A stretch of DNA of 64,000 bases from an uncultured Sphingomonadaceae bacterium (lineage in GTDB: Bacteria > Pseudomonadota > Alphaproteobacteria > Sphingomonadales > Sphingomonadaceae), in NCBI GenBank assembly GCA_947493195.1, contig CANLQG010000001.1, positions 744,001 to 808,000 on the forward strand. The letters are read 5' to 3'. Under the pieces are notes generated by a model. The model saw nothing but the letters and a program-made list of their open reading frames with translations. It was not told the DNA's origin and ran no database searches. Of this stretch, positions 53,296 through 62,882 are shown in pieces; position 1 is the first letter of the stretch, and each line of letters starts with the position of its first letter. The position numbers and the translations under genes are program-made.

Positions 53296-55419
53296 ATGCC
53301 CAAGACCCTGCTCTACGCTGCAAGCGCACTCGCCTTCGTCGCCACCCCGGCCTTCGCCCAGACCACGCCCGCCAGCCAGCAGCCGGTCGTCATGTCGGAA
53401 GCCGCGCAAGGGTCCGCGCGCACCGGTCCCAACCGGATTTTCAGCGGGGAGGACCTGTTCGACCTCGCCATTGCGTCCGATCCGCAGATCAGCCCCGATG
53501 GCAGCCGCATCGCCTATGTCCGGCGGCAGAACGACATCATGCAGGACCGCGCGGTCAATTCGATCTGGATGATCGACGTATCCAGCGGGGACCAGGTGCC
53601 CTTCGCGGGCCAGGACGGCGATGCTTTCTCTCCGCGCTGGTCGCCCGATGGCACGCGCGTTGCCTATGTCTCCACCGCCGGTGGCAGCGCGCAGCTGTGG
53701 GTGAAATGGCTGGCCAACGGTGAAGCCGTGCGGCTTACCGGCTTGCCGAACAGCCCCGGCAGCATCGCCTGGTCGCCCGATGGACGTACCATCGCCTATA
53801 CCATGATGGTGGACGATGCCGCGCCCACGCTGGGTTCCGCGCCCGCCAACCGGCCCGAAGGTGCCGAATGGGCGGAAGGTCTGCAGATTACCGATCTCGT
53901 TAACTTCCGGGCCGATGGTGCAGGTGAACTGACGCCGGGCTACGAGAAGATCTTCACCATCCCTGCCACCGGCGGCGCGCCGCGACAGATGACTTTCGGG
54001 CAATACCACGATGGCGGACCGCTTAGCTGGTCGCCCGATGGCGCCACGATTTATTTCAGCGCCAACCGCAATGCCGACTGGCAGACCGACCCTGTCGAAG
54101 GCGACGTGTGGGCGCTCAATACCGCCACGCTGGGGCTTGCCAGGCTGACCGAACGCGATGGCCCCGATTCGGGTGCGCGGGTCTCGCCGGACGGTCGCCT
54201 GATTGCCTATGTCGGGTTCGATGACGTTGGACGGGCTTACGAGAACAGCGAACTCTACGTGATGAACGCCGACGGCAGCAATTCGCGGCTGCTGACCACT
54301 GGCTGGGATCATAGCGTCGGCGGCTACGAGTGGGATGCCGATTCGCGCGCCATTTACGTCCAGTATGACGAGCGCGGGGAAACGAAGGTCGCGCGTATCG
54401 CCCTCGACGGCAGCGCCCGCGTCGTGGCCGAAGGGCTGTCGGGGGGAGGCCTCGACCGGCCCTACACCGGCGGCAGCTTCTCCGTTTCCGAAAACGACAC
54501 CATCGCCTTCACCGGCGGCACTGCAACGCGCCCCGCCGACGTGCAGGTGACACGCCCGGGCGGCGAAGCGCGATACCTCACCAGCCTCAATACCGGGCTT
54601 TTGGCCACGAAATCGTTGGGAGAGGTGCGCGAGATCACCGTGGCGTCGAGCTTCGATGGACAGGAAATCCAGGGCTGGCTGACACTTCCGCCCGGCTACG
54701 TCGAAGGCACGCGGGTGCCGCTGATCCTGGAAATCCACGGCGGACCGTTCGCTGCCTACGGCCCGCATTTCGCCACCGACAACCAGCTTTATGCCGCGGC
54801 AGGCTACGCGGTGCTTTCGGCCAATCCGCGCGGTTCCACCAGTTACGGCGAAGCCTTCGCCCAAGGGATCGACAAGAATTACCCCGGCAACGACTATCAC
54901 GACCTGATCAGCATCATCGATCGCGCCATCGCATTGGGCGTCGCCGATCCGGACCGCCTTTTCGTCACCGGCGGATCGGGCGGCGGCGTGCTGACATCGT
55001 GGATCGTCGGGCAGACCGACCGGTTCCAGGCAGCAGCGACGCAAAAACCGGTCATCAACTGGACGACGCAGGCGCTGACTGCCGACGGCACCGGCTATTT
55101 CGGGCGGTACTGGATCGGCGCGCGCCCGTGGGAGAACCCGCAGGCCTTCTGGGATCGCTCGCCGCTTTCGTTGATCGGCAATGTCGAGACGCCGACGTTG
55201 GTGGTGGTCGGGTCGGAGGACTATCGCACGCCTGTCAGCGAGGCGGTGCAGTACTATTCGGCGCTGCAACTGGCAGGCGTGCCTACTGCCCTGGTGCGCG
55301 TGCCGGGCGCCAGCCACTCGTTCACCAACCGCCCGTCGCAAAGCGCAGCCAAGGCATCGGCCATTCTCGCCTGGTTCGAACGGTATGCCGATGGGTGGGA
55401 TCGGGACGCTGCGGAATAG
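53296..55419 (+). CDS. Secreted S9-family prolyl oligopeptidase-like peptidase
   Basis: 707 aa. Signal peptide ending AFA about residue 22. The middle has beta-propeller repeats with the WSPDG motif several times (about residues 110-330). The C-terminal alpha/beta-hydrolase has its nucleophile in GGSGGGVLTSW, the Asp in VVVGSEDYRTP, and the His in PGASHSF. Probably a periplasmic di-/tripeptidyl or acylaminoacyl peptidase. AAGGGGAA precedes the ATG. Convergent with the PLD gene 10 bp away. Confidence 0.93.
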   Translation: MPKTLLYAASALAFVATPAFAQTTPASQQPVVMSEAAQGSARTGPNRIFSGEDLFDLAIASDPQISPDGSRIAYVRRQNDIMQDRAVNSIWMIDVSSGDQVPFAGQDGDAFSPRWSPDGTRVAYVSTAGGSAQLWVKWLANGEAVRLTGLPNSPGSIAWSPDGRTIAYTMMVDDAAPTLGSAPANRPEGAEWAEGLQITDLVNFRADGAGELTPGYEKIFTIPATGGAPRQMTFGQYHDGGPLSWSPDGATIYFSANRNADWQTDPVEGDVWALNTATLGLARLTERDGPDSGARVSPDGRLIAYVGFDDVGRAYENSELYVMNADGSNSRLLTTGWDHSVGGYEWDADSRAIYVQYDERGETKVARIALDGSARVVAEGLSGGGLDRPYTGGSFSVSENDTIAFTGGTATRPADVQVTRPGGEARYLTSLNTGLLATKSLGEVREITVASSFDGQEIQGWLTLPPGYVEGTRVPLILEIHGGPFAAYGPHFATDNQLYAAAGYAVLSANPRGSTSYGEAFAQGIDKNYPGNDYHDLISIIDRAIALGVADPDRLFVTGGSGGGVLTSWIVGQTDRFQAAATQKPVINWTTQALTADGTGYFGRYWIGARPWENPQAFWDRSPLSLIGNVETPTLVVVGSEDYRTPVSEAVQYYSALQLAGVPTALVRVPGASHSFTNRPSQSAAKASAILAWFERYADGWDRDAAE

Positions 55420-55429
55420 CCCGCACCGC

Positions 55430-56593
55430 CTATAGCCCCAGGTTCAGCTTGCGGCTGACGGTGTAATCCACCCCGGACACGAGGAACCAGCTCGCCCACC
55501 ATTTCACCCGCGTCCACGGCGTGGCGCGCCGGGCGTGCAGTTCGGGCGTGATCCTCTCGCTGGCGACGAAATGGTCGCGGATGAAGCCGCGCATCCTTTC
55601 GGCCAGCGCTGCATCCTCTATGCGCAGCACGATCTCCAGGTTCACGAACAGGCTGCGCATGTCGAAATTCGCGCTGCCCAGATAGACGGCATCGTCCACC
55701 ACGATCAGCTTCGTGTGCATCTTGCAGGGCTGGAATTCCCAGATACCGGCCCCCGCCTTCAGCAGCCTGGCGTAAAGCGCGCGGCTGGCGCCGATGGTGG
55801 CGCCGTTGTCGCTCTTCCCTGCCAGCAGCAGGTTTGCCTCCCCGCGCCGGGCGATGGCGCGGATGCTGCGGCGCAGCCGTGGGTTTGGCGAGAAATAGGC
55901 CATCATCATGTCCAGCCTTTCCCCATTGCGCATGTCTTCGGACACCCGGCGCGCCCAGCTCGACAGGCGCCGCGATGGGCCGCCGATCAATACCTGCACC
56001 GGGCCATCGCCTGCATCCCAGTTGCGCACCCGGTGGCGGATGTCGCGGAACTGCGCTTTATCGTTGCTCGCCCATTCCACCAGTTCGACAAACCATGCGG
56101 AGACCTGCAGCACCGCCTTGCCTTCCAGCCGGAAGCCCAGGTCGTTCCAGCCGTTCTCCTTCGGCGGGGCGAAATAGTCGTGCTCGATGTTGAACCCGCC
56201 AAGCATGGCCACCTTGTCGTCGGCCACCATGATCTTCTGGTGATTGCGGATCAGCGCGCGGCGCGTCCACTTGGCCATGAAGGTGAGGAAGGTGCCGCCA
56301 GCCTCTGTCATCTCGGCGAAGAATTCCTCGTTCGCCTCCGCACCGAACCCGTCGACGATCAGCGTCACTTGCACCCCGCGCTGGGCGGCTTCCACCAGGG
56401 CATCGCGAACTACGCTCCCGATCTCGTCCCTGGCGAAGATGTAGAAGGCGATCTTCAGGCTTACCTTCGCGCCCCTGATGATTTCGAGCAACGCGGTGCG
56501 CCGATCCTTCCCAGCGGGGTAGAACGTCAGCGACAGCCCCTGCGCCTGGGCCGAAAACGGTTCGGGATCGGTATAGCTTGGGGTGCCCTCCAT
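55430..56593 (-). CDS. PLD-superfamily (cardiolipin synthase-like) protein
   Basis: 387 aa with two HKD motifs: HQKIMVADDKVAMLGGFN and HTKLIVVDDAVYLGSANFD. The spacing is that of ClsA/B-type cardiolipin synthases, though no N-terminal membrane segments precede, so it resembles ClsB/YbhO. Cardiolipin or other phosphatidyl transfer is likely. The ATG at 56593 is preferred over an upstream GTG at 56608. Confidence 0.9.
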   Translation of the reverse strand: MEGTPSYTDPEPFSAQAQGLSLTFYPAGKDRRTALLEIIRGAKVSLKIAFYIFARDEIGSVVRDALVEAAQRGVQVTLIVDGFGAEANEEFFAEMTEAGGTFLTFMAKWTRRALIRNHQKIMVADDKVAMLGGFNIEHDYFAPPKENGWNDLGFRLEGKAVLQVSAWFVELVEWASNDKAQFRDIRHRVRNWDAGDGPVQVLIGGPSRRLSSWARRVSEDMRNGERLDMMMAYFSPNPRLRRSIRAIARRGEANLLLAGKSDNGATIGASRALYARLLKAGAGIWEFQPCKMHTKLIVVDDAVYLGSANFDMRSLFVNLEIVLRIEDAALAERMRGFIRDHFVASERITPELHARRATPWTRVKWWASWFLVSGVDYTVSRKLNLGL

Positions 56594-56695
56594 AGGCCCT
56601 GTTAGCACGCCAGCGCCGAAGGGAAACCTTGACGGAAGCGTTCTGCGCGCCTAACTGGCTCACTTTCCGATAACACCAGATTTTCCGGAGTGCCC

Positions 56696-57040
56696 ATGGC
56701 GCGCGTTACAGTCGAAGATTGCGTCGACAAAGTTCCCAACCGTTTCGATCTCGTCCTGCTGGCGGCCCAGCGGGCGCGCGAGATTTCGGGCGGCGCGGAA
56801 ATGACCATCGATCGCGACCGCGACAAGAACCCGGTCGTCGCTTTGCGCGAAATCGCAGAAAGCACGGTGAAGCCAAAGCACCTGCAGGAATCGCTGGTGC
56901 AGTCGCTGCAGCGCGTTCTGCCGGACGAGGAAGACGAAGCCGATGAAGTCGGTTCGCTGAGCCAGTCGGCAGAGGCCATGCGCCTCTCCGCCGCCGCGCC
57001 TACGCGCTCCACCTCGATCGGTGGCGATTACGACGGCTGA
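56696..57040 (+). CDS. rpoZ: RNA polymerase omega subunit
   Basis: 114 aa. Begins [32 protein letters not shown] with the conserved Arg/Asp pair, and has [12 protein letters not shown]. The C-terminal half is an acidic/Ser-rich tail typical of alphaproteobacterial omega. It stabilises beta'. A strong terminator follows at 57065. Confidence 0.96.
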   Translation: MARVTVEDCVDKVPNRFDLVLLAAQRAREISGGAEMTIDRDRDKNPVVALREIAESTVKPKHLQESLVQSLQRVLPDEEDEADEVGSLSQSAEAMRLSAAAPTRSTSIGGDYDG

Positions 57041-57064
57041 CGAACCTGTCGGACAAGTTACCAT

Positions 57065-57102
57065 AAAAAAGGGCCGCGCTGCGAGGCGCGGCCCTTTTTT
57101 TG
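57065..57102 (+). terminator. Intrinsic terminator after rpoZ
   Basis: AAAAAA GGGCCGCGC TGCGAG GCGCGGCCC TTTTTTTT: a 9-bp GC stem extended by A/T pairing, with an 8-nt T-run. Between convergent genes. Confidence 0.93.
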
Positions 57103-57129
57103 TTGGCTCTTCGATAGCGAAGAACCTGG

Positions 57130-57363
57130 CTATTGCCCCCGGCCAGTCGCCGCCTGCAATTCATCGATGCGCTGCGAGGCATCGGCCTTGGTAAGCTCGG
57201 GGTCGTAAGCTTCGGGCGTGCCGGCCTCCTCGCACAGAGTCTTGAGGTAACTTGCCTGCGCGCCCGTCATCGCCTCGTCGCCGGTGGTCCAGTTCTCTGG
57301 CTTCTTCTCGGCGTTCGAGACCGGGTCGGACTTGGGATGCCGGGTCGGTGTTTCTGCTGTCAT
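57130..57363 (-). CDS. DUF3072-type small protein
   Basis: 77 aa. The domain segment is NWTTGDEAMTGAQASYLKTL, then CEEAGTPEAYDPELTKADASQRIDELQ, which is the DUF3072 pattern. The first 30 residues are disordered and charged. The ATG at 57363 follows AAAGGAGA. Function unknown; homologs are widespread stress-linked small proteins. Faces rpoZ. Confidence 0.85.
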   Translation of the reverse strand: MTAETPTRHPKSDPVSNAEKKPENWTTGDEAMTGAQASYLKTLCEEAGTPEAYDPELTKADASQRIDELQAATGRGQ

Positions 57364-57467
57364 CGCTGATTCTCCTTTGCTGGATAAACGCCCTTTGATC
57401 TCTGTTTGTTCCATCTCGACCTCGCAGCCCTGGCAGGTTAGGCTTGTCCGCGGATAAGGGGGCGATC

Positions 57468-58640
57468 ATGAGCGATATTTTCGATGGCATTGGCACGGCT
57501 GCCGAAGGGGGCCTGTTCGCGCGCGCGCTGGAGCCTGATTCGGGCGCCAGAAGCCCGCACCCGCACCAACCCGCTACGTGTCTCAACTGCGACACCGAAC
57601 TTACCGGCGCCTATTGCCACGCTTGCGGCCAGAAGGGGCACGTTCACCGCACCATCGGCGCATTCATGCACGACCTTTTGCACGGCGCGCTGCATTTTGA
57701 GGGCAAGCTGTGGCGCACCCTGCCCATGCTCGCATTCAGGCCAGGCGGTCTCACGCGGCGCTATATCGAGGGACAGCGAGCCCGCTTCGTTTCGCCGATG
57801 GCGCTGTTCCTCTTCAGCGTGTTCCTGATGTTCGCCGTGTTTCAAATTCTCGGCTTCACGGCACCCACAAATCTGGGCGACGCGCCCGCGACCGAGCAGG
57901 GCGTGGAGACCACGAACGAATTCATCGCTGAGCAGATCGCGGATGCGCAGGGACGGATCGCCAGCGGCGACCTGACCCCGCAGGAGCGGGTGGAGGCGGA
58001 AGAAAATATTCGCGTTCTCGAACAGATGCTGAGCGAGGGCGCCGAGGCGCAAGGATCGGTGCTGCGCGATTTCGCCGATGGGTTCGTCGACGGTGCGCGA
58101 GGCGACGAGACCGACGCGGAAGCCGCTACCGGTGCCGCGAGCGAGAGCGATGCCCAAGCGGAGCCCGTTGTCCGCGCCGATCTTTCCGAGGCCGCGCGCG
58201 AGGGAACGGGCATCGCCTTCATCGACAAGGCCGTGACCAAATGGCGCGAGAACCCCGGCCTCATGGTCTACAAGTTGCAGGCGAACGCCTACAAATTCTC
58301 CTGGCTGCTGATACCGATCTCCATCCCTTTCGTCTGGTTGCTGTTCTTCTGGAAACGGCGTTTCTGTGCCTACGATCACGCGATCTTCATCACCTATTCG
58401 CTCAGCTTCATGACCCTGCTGTTCATCCTCGCCTCGGTTGCCGGACTGGTGGGCGTGCCAAGCAGCCTCGCCACCCTGGCGGTACTGCTGATACCCCCTG
58501 TCCACCTCTACAAGCAGCTGCGCGGGGCCTATGAACTGCGACGCTTCTCGGCGTTCTGGAGACTGTTGGTGCTCAGCGCCTTCATCTGGATCATCGTGGC
58601 ACTATTCGTTCAATTGCTACTTCTGCTCGGCCTGTTCTGA
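57468..58640 (+). CDS. DUF3667-type membrane protein with zinc ribbon
   Basis: 390 aa. A four-Cys zinc ribbon (C38, C41, C50, C53; CLNCDTELTGAYCHACGQKG) leads into the domain TIGAFMHDLLHG and LWRTLPMLAFRPGGLTRRYIEG, then a first membrane helix. Residues about 150-255 are an acidic coiled-coil-like insertion (Glu/Ala/Asp-rich). Four more helices follow. The N-terminal part is the DUF3667 pattern; the long charged insertion is unusual in my experience of the family. ATG after AAGGGGG. Confidence 0.85.
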   Translation: MSDIFDGIGTAAEGGLFARALEPDSGARSPHPHQPATCLNCDTELTGAYCHACGQKGHVHRTIGAFMHDLLHGALHFEGKLWRTLPMLAFRPGGLTRRYIEGQRARFVSPMALFLFSVFLMFAVFQILGFTAPTNLGDAPATEQGVETTNEFIAEQIADAQGRIASGDLTPQERVEAEENIRVLEQMLSEGAEAQGSVLRDFADGFVDGARGDETDAEAATGAASESDAQAEPVVRADLSEAAREGTGIAFIDKAVTKWRENPGLMVYKLQANAYKFSWLLIPISIPFVWLLFFWKRRFCAYDHAIFITYSLSFMTLLFILASVAGLVGVPSSLATLAVLLIPPVHLYKQLRGAYELRRFSAFWRLLVLSAFIWIIVALFVQLLLLLGLF

Positions 58641-58646
58641 GGCGAC

Positions 58647-58973
58647 TCAGTCGCAGGGGAAGCGCCGCGCCATCATGTCGAAGAAGGCACGGCTTACGCT
58701 GATGGAGGGACGGCGGGCAGCGGGATAGCTGCGAAAGTGGGCCAAGAGGTCGTCCAAGCCGAGCCGTACGCCGCCGCGCTCCGGGAGGCAGGAATGCGGC
58801 GCACGTCCCGCCGCGCGGTCGGCGTCGATCCGTTCGCGGTAAAGCTCCGAGGCGGCTTCCACCTCGCCTTTCAAAAGGCCGAAGTCGCTCGAAACCAGCG
58901 CCTGTGCGCTGCGCCGTTCAAGGCGCGCCGCCTTTTCGCGAAAAATGTCGAGCCGCATGTCCTGTGCCTTCAC
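58647..58973 (-). CDS. Hypothetical protein, possibly frameshifted 5' end
   Basis: 108 aa from a GTG at 58973 (an ATG at 58958 is also in frame). The body is RLDIFREKAARLERRSAQAL, then a helical Glu/Arg-rich stretch with YRERIDADRAAGRAP, and an ending SRAFFDMMARRFPCD. The second reading frame just upstream encodes MRAVLFAGLAGTAFLS (from an ATG at 59025), a plausible signal peptide. A one-base shift near 58978 would join them, suggesting either a frameshift or a sequencing error. Confidence 0.6.
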   Translation of the reverse strand: MKAQDMRLDIFREKAARLERRSAQALVSSDFGLLKGEVEAASELYRERIDADRAAGRAPHSCLPERGGVRLGLDDLLAHFRSYPAARRPSISVSRAFFDMMARRFPCD

Positions 58974-59148
58974 GTGTCGAAAGGAAAGCGGTACCGGCCA
59001 GACCGGCGAAAAGGACTGCGCGCATCAAGTGAACTTCTGTGTACCGACCATTGGCTTGACGATAGCGCAGGTGAACCATGGGTGAAGGGATGCGCACCAT
59101 AACGCCGCCCTTCTTTGTATTTGATACGTTGAAAGACGCGTTTCGGGC

Positions 59149-59427
59149 CTAGTCGGTGCCGTCTAGTTCTCCGTCACCGGGATCGTTGTCCGCAGCATCG
59201 CTCTCGGCCAAGTCGTTGCTCAGTTCTTCGGCGCCTTCGCTGAGCTCGTCCGCGGCGACAATGGCACCCTCGCGCAATTCGTTGCCGATCACCTCTGCGT
59301 TTTCCTCGGCATCGGCTGCGGCGCGTTCGGCGGTCGTTGCGGCGTTCTGTTCGGTTTCCTCCGAACAGGCGGCCAGCGACAGGGCGGCGGGGGCGGCGAG
59401 GAGAAGGACTGCGAAAGACGTTTTCAT
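59149..59427 (-). CDS. Small acidic lipoprotein
   Basis: 92 aa. Lipoprotein signal MKTSFAVLLLAAPAALSLAAC, with the lipobox Cys at about residue 21. The mature part is a heptad-like Ala/Glu-rich stretch (TTAERAAADAEENAEVIGNE, then GAIVAADELSEGAEELSNDL) resembling entericidin-like or Lpp-like helices. ATG at 59427 after AGGAG. Function unknown. Confidence 0.75.
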   Translation of the reverse strand: MKTSFAVLLLAAPAALSLAACSEETEQNAATTAERAAADAEENAEVIGNELREGAIVAADELSEGAEELSNDLAESDAADNDPGDGELDGTD

Positions 59428-59493
59428 GACGGAACTCCTGTGTTCACGCATAACAATGCGCCACGCGCCGTCCGGCTCCCGCTCGCCGCGAAG

Positions 59494-61452
59494 TCAGGCT
59501 CCCTGAGGGGCTTCTCCGCCGCCGAAGCGCTTGCCCGCCTTGGGGATCGAGGACCCCTGCGACGGCTTCACGGTCACCGGTCCGCTGGGCAGGTCGGGAC
59601 GGTCGATCTTGCCGTTTTCCAACAGGATCCTGATCTCGTCACCCGTCAGCGTCTCGTATTCCAGCATGGCCTGGGCAAGCAGGTGCAACTGGTCCTCGTG
59701 CTGGGTCAGCAGGTCGGTCGCACGCTTGTGCGCGCCTTCCACCAGATCCTTGATTTCCTGGTCGATCAGCTTGTTCGTCTCGGCCCCGGCAAAGGTGCGG
59801 GTCGTCTGGCCCATTCCGAGATAGCCCTCCTGGCTCTGCTCGTACTGCAGCGGACCCAATTTCTCGCTCATACCCCACTTGGTGACCATGTTGCGGGCAA
59901 GATCGGTCGCATACTGGATGTCGGACGAGGCACCCGAAGACACCTTGTCGTGGCCGAAGATGATCTCTTCAGCCACGCGGCCGCCCATCGAAACCGACAG
60001 GTTCGCGTGCATCTTGTCGCGGTGGTAGGAGTAGTTGTCCCGCTCCGGCAGGCGCATCACCATGCCCAGCGCGCGGCCACGCGGAATGATGGTGGCCTTG
60101 TGGATCGGGTCCGACGCCTCCTCGTGAACGGCGACGATGGCATGACCGGCCTCGTGATAGGCGGTCATCTTCTTCTCGTCCTCGGTCATGACCATGGACT
60201 TGCGCTCGGAGCCCATCATCACCTTGTCCTTGGCGTCCTCGAACTCCTGCATGGCAACCAGCCGCTTGTTGCGGCGCGCGGCCAGCAGGGCAGCTTCGTT
60301 CACGAGGTTGGCAAGGTCCGCGCCGGAAAAACCGGGCGTGCCGCGCGCGATGGTGCGCGGGTTCACATCGGGTGCCAGCGGCACTTTCTTCATGTGCACC
60401 GCAAGGATCTTCTCGCGCCCGTCGATATCGGGAATCGGCACCACCACCTGGCGGTCGAAACGGCCAGGACGCAGCAGCGCGGGGTCGAGCACGTCGGGAC
60501 GGTTGGTGGCGGCGATGATGATGATGCCCTCGTTGGCCTCGAAACCATCCATTTCCACCAGCAACTGGTTCAGCGTCTGCTCGCGCTCGTCGTTCGAGTT
60601 GCCGATGCCGTTGCCACGATGGCGGCCCACGGCGTCGATTTCGTCGATGAAGACGATGCACGGCGCGTTCTTCTTGGCCTGCTCGAACATGTCGCGCACG
60701 CGGCTGGCGCCCACGCCAACGAACATCTCGACGAAGTCGGAACCCGATATGGTGAAGAACGGCACACGCGCTTCACCCGCGATGGCGCGGGCCAGCAGCG
60801 TCTTGCCGGTACCGGGCGAGCCGACCAGCAGCGCGCCCTTGGGAATCTGGCCGCCGAGCTTAGAGAAGCGCGAGGGGTCCTTCAGGAACTCGACGATCTC
60901 CTGCAATTCCTCGCGCGCCTCGTCGATGCCGGCCACGTCGTCAAAGGTAACGCGGCCCTGCTTCTCGGTCAGCAGCTTGGCCTTGGACTTGCCAAATCCC
61001 ATCGCCCCACCTGCGCCGCCACCCTTCTGCACCTGTCGCAGTGCGAAGAAGGCGATCCCCAGGATCAGCAGGAACGGCAGCGCCTGGATGAGCACCACGA
61101 GCAGCACGTTCATCTGTTCGGGCTGGGTGCCAGTGTACTGGACGCCCGCAGTCTCGAGCTGCTGGGTCAGGTTCACGTCACCGGGTACCGGCGTGGTGGT
61201 GAAGCGTTCGTCGTTCTTGAGCACGCCGGAAATCCGGTCTGGCGCAATCGTCACCTCGGAAACGGAACCTTCGGCGACCTTTTCCTTGAAATCGGAATAC
61301 AGGATGGCCGTGCCCGGTGCCTCTCGCGGACCGCCGAACATGGATACGGCCAGCAGAAGGGCGATGAAGATACCGCCCCAGATCATCAGGCTCTTCATCC
61401 AGGGGTTGCCGCCACCGCCGTTGCCATTTTCCGGCTCTTGATTGTCGCTCAT
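59494..61452 (-). CDS. ftsH: ATP-dependent zinc metalloprotease FtsH
   Basis: 652 aa. Two N-terminal membrane helices flank a periplasmic domain of about 90 residues. Walker A is [13 protein letters not shown], Walker [15 protein letters not shown], and the second region of homology has [19 protein letters not shown]. The zinc site is [11 protein letters not shown] with a third ligand at D further on. It degrades membrane and short-lived cytosolic proteins. ATG at 61452. Confidence 0.97.
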   Translation of the reverse strand: MSDNQEPENGNGGGGNPWMKSLMIWGGIFIALLLAVSMFGGPREAPGTAILYSDFKEKVAEGSVSEVTIAPDRISGVLKNDERFTTTPVPGDVNLTQQLETAGVQYTGTQPEQMNVLLVVLIQALPFLLILGIAFFALRQVQKGGGAGGAMGFGKSKAKLLTEKQGRVTFDDVAGIDEAREELQEIVEFLKDPSRFSKLGGQIPKGALLVGSPGTGKTLLARAIAGEARVPFFTISGSDFVEMFVGVGASRVRDMFEQAKKNAPCIVFIDEIDAVGRHRGNGIGNSNDEREQTLNQLLVEMDGFEANEGIIIIAATNRPDVLDPALLRPGRFDRQVVVPIPDIDGREKILAVHMKKVPLAPDVNPRTIARGTPGFSGADLANLVNEAALLAARRNKRLVAMQEFEDAKDKVMMGSERKSMVMTEDEKKMTAYHEAGHAIVAVHEEASDPIHKATIIPRGRALGMVMRLPERDNYSYHRDKMHANLSVSMGGRVAEEIIFGHDKVSSGASSDIQYATDLARNMVTKWGMSEKLGPLQYEQSQEGYLGMGQTTRTFAGAETNKLIDQEIKDLVEGAHKRATDLLTQHEDQLHLLAQAMLEYETLTGDEIRILLENGKIDRPDLPSGPVTVKPSQGSSIPKAGKRFGGGEAPQGA

Positions 61453-61606
61453 GAGAAAATGCGTCCTTTCAGGCGCTCAATGTAGGGCCACCCGGGTGAA
61501 TGACAAGATAACGGCGACCATGGGCTTTGGTACAGCGCCGAAGCGAACCCGCGCGCGAAATTCGTTCCGCCGAGGTCAAGCAACCTGTTCTCTTTGTCAA
61601 TGACGC

Positions 61607-61635
61607 TTGACATCGCGCGAGTCGATGTCTAGGTT
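61607..61635 (+). promoter_or_regulatory. Likely promoter with operator-like inverted repeat
   Basis: TTGACA (61607-61612) and TAGGTT (61630-61635), 17 bp apart, form a sigma70-like pair. An inverted repeat GACATCG (61609-61615) N7 CGATGTC (61623-61629) covers the -35 and the spacer. Placed 29 nt before the first ORF, this would let the XRE protein encoded at the end of the operon repress it. Inference from sequence. Confidence 0.55.
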
Positions 61636-61663
61636 CCTTTACATAAATTCAAGGGAGCTTGAT

Positions 61664-61858
61664 ATGAAGAAGACAACCAGAGCGCTGATCTGGGCCGCCG
61701 TCATCCTCGGCCTCGCCGTCGCCAGCATGTACGATCTCGTAGGGCATGATACCGCGCAGACGCTCCTGATCGTCCTGCCGGTCATCGCCTGGCTGAGCAT
61801 CACCGACCGACTCGGCTGCGGGCCTTGCGCTGCCGGCCCGCGGGAAGAGCAGGCATGA
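61664..61858 (+). CDS. Small two-helix membrane protein, first gene of the paralog operon
   Basis: 64 aa. Two hydrophobic stretches (LIWAAVILGLAVASMYDLVG and ALLIVLPVIAWLS-like, actual TLLIVLPVIAWLSITDRLG), then CGPCAAGPREEQA with a CxxC. ATG after AAGGGAG. It overlaps the next gene through ATGA. Confidence 0.8.
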   Translation: MKKTTRALIWAAVILGLAVASMYDLVGHDTAQTLLIVLPVIAWLSITDRLGCGPCAAGPREEQA

Positions 61859-62460
61859 CAGATACGTGGATCACGCGCCGCGGCCCCGGCTTCTGGATTG
61901 GCCTGATCGCCGCGCTGGTCGCTGCCGTGGCCGTACTTGCCGTCAGCGAGGCCATCAATAGCACGACCGCCATCATCCTCATGGCCGGCACCGGGGGCCT
62001 GCTCTTTCCGCTGATGCGCTCGGGCGAGCGGTGCGAAGAGCGTTCCGGATCATCCAGCCCCGCCATTCGCCGCTACAATCGCGGAATGCTGGCCGCCTCG
62101 CTCGCCTATATACTAGGCATGGGCATCGCGGTATTGCTGACCAATGCCATGGGGCTGGAGGGCAATATCCTGTGGCTCATCGCCTTCCTGCCGGTCGCGC
62201 CGATATTCGCGATGATCTGGGTTATGACCCGCTACATCATCGACGAGGAAGACGAATACCTGCGCCACCTCGCGGTGATGGCGAACATGGGCGGCCTCGC
62301 CCTGCTAATGGGCCTCGCTTCGCTTTGGGGGTTCTTCGAGGAATTCGAACTGGTGTCGCACGCGCCGGGATGGCTCTCCGTGCCGGTCTGGGCGCTGGGC
62401 ATGGGCCTTACCCGCTGGTGGATGACGCGCAGCATCCGGCCTGAAGGAGACAAGCAATGA
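61855..62460 (+). CDS. Membrane paralog A
   Basis: 201 aa, five or six membrane helices. It shares three sequence blocks with the two following proteins: RRYNR at 72-76, RYIIDEEDEYLRH at 126-138 and WGFFEEF at 158-164 before H169. The acidic block lies between two helices and could bind a metal or a cation. No named family recognised. Overlaps both neighbours by ATGA. Confidence 0.8.
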   Translation: MTDTWITRRGPGFWIGLIAALVAAVAVLAVSEAINSTTAIILMAGTGGLLFPLMRSGERCEERSGSSSPAIRRYNRGMLAASLAYILGMGIAVLLTNAMGLEGNILWLIAFLPVAPIFAMIWVMTRYIIDEEDEYLRHLAVMANMGGLALLMGLASLWGFFEEFELVSHAPGWLSVPVWALGMGLTRWWMTRSIRPEGDKQ

Positions 62461-62882
62461 AGAGCGCCCTTGCAAAGAAGCCCGAAGCCCGGCGCTATCT
62501 GCTGCGAATTGCCACGGCGATGGTGATCTATCTGGGGTCCTTGTTCGCGGCCGAGATACTGATCGAGGATCGTGGCCTATCTGGCGCGCCCGCCTATGTG
62601 CTGGCCGCCGTTCCCGGCCTGTCCTTCGCCGCCCTGTTCTGGATCTTCGCCCGCCTGATCGTGGAGGAGCGAGACGAGTTCTTGCGCCTGCTCTACGTCC
62701 GCCAGGGCATGGTCGCGACGGGACTGGCGCTGACGGCGGCGGCCGTGTGGGGCTTTCTGGAAACCTACATGCCCGTTCCCCATGTCGAGGCGTTCTGGTG
62801 GCCCACCATCTGGTGCTTCGGCATCGGCGTCGGGGCGATCTACAACAAGGTGACCATGGGCGCCGCAGGGGAGTGCATGTGA
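62457..62882 (+). CDS. Membrane paralog B (short)
   Basis: 141 aa, about four helices. Block positions: ARRY at 11-14, RLIVEERDEFLR at 66-77 and WGFLETY at 98-104 before H109. The first block is only partly kept and the middle is shorter than in paralogs A and C. ATGA start overlap with paralog A. Joined to paralog C by TGATG. Confidence 0.8.
   Translation: MKSALAKKPEARRYLLRIATAMVIYLGSLFAAEILIEDRGLSGAPAYVLAAVPGLSFAALFWIFARLIVEERDEFLRLLYVRQGMVATGLALTAAAVWGFLETYMPVPHVEAFWWPTIWCFGIGVGAIYNKVTMGAAGECM

Noticed and set aside
53218..55341. A 707-codon open frame opposite the S9 peptidase gene
   Set aside because: Shadow of a real gene with signal peptide, propeller and catalytic triad; the antisense product has no domain.
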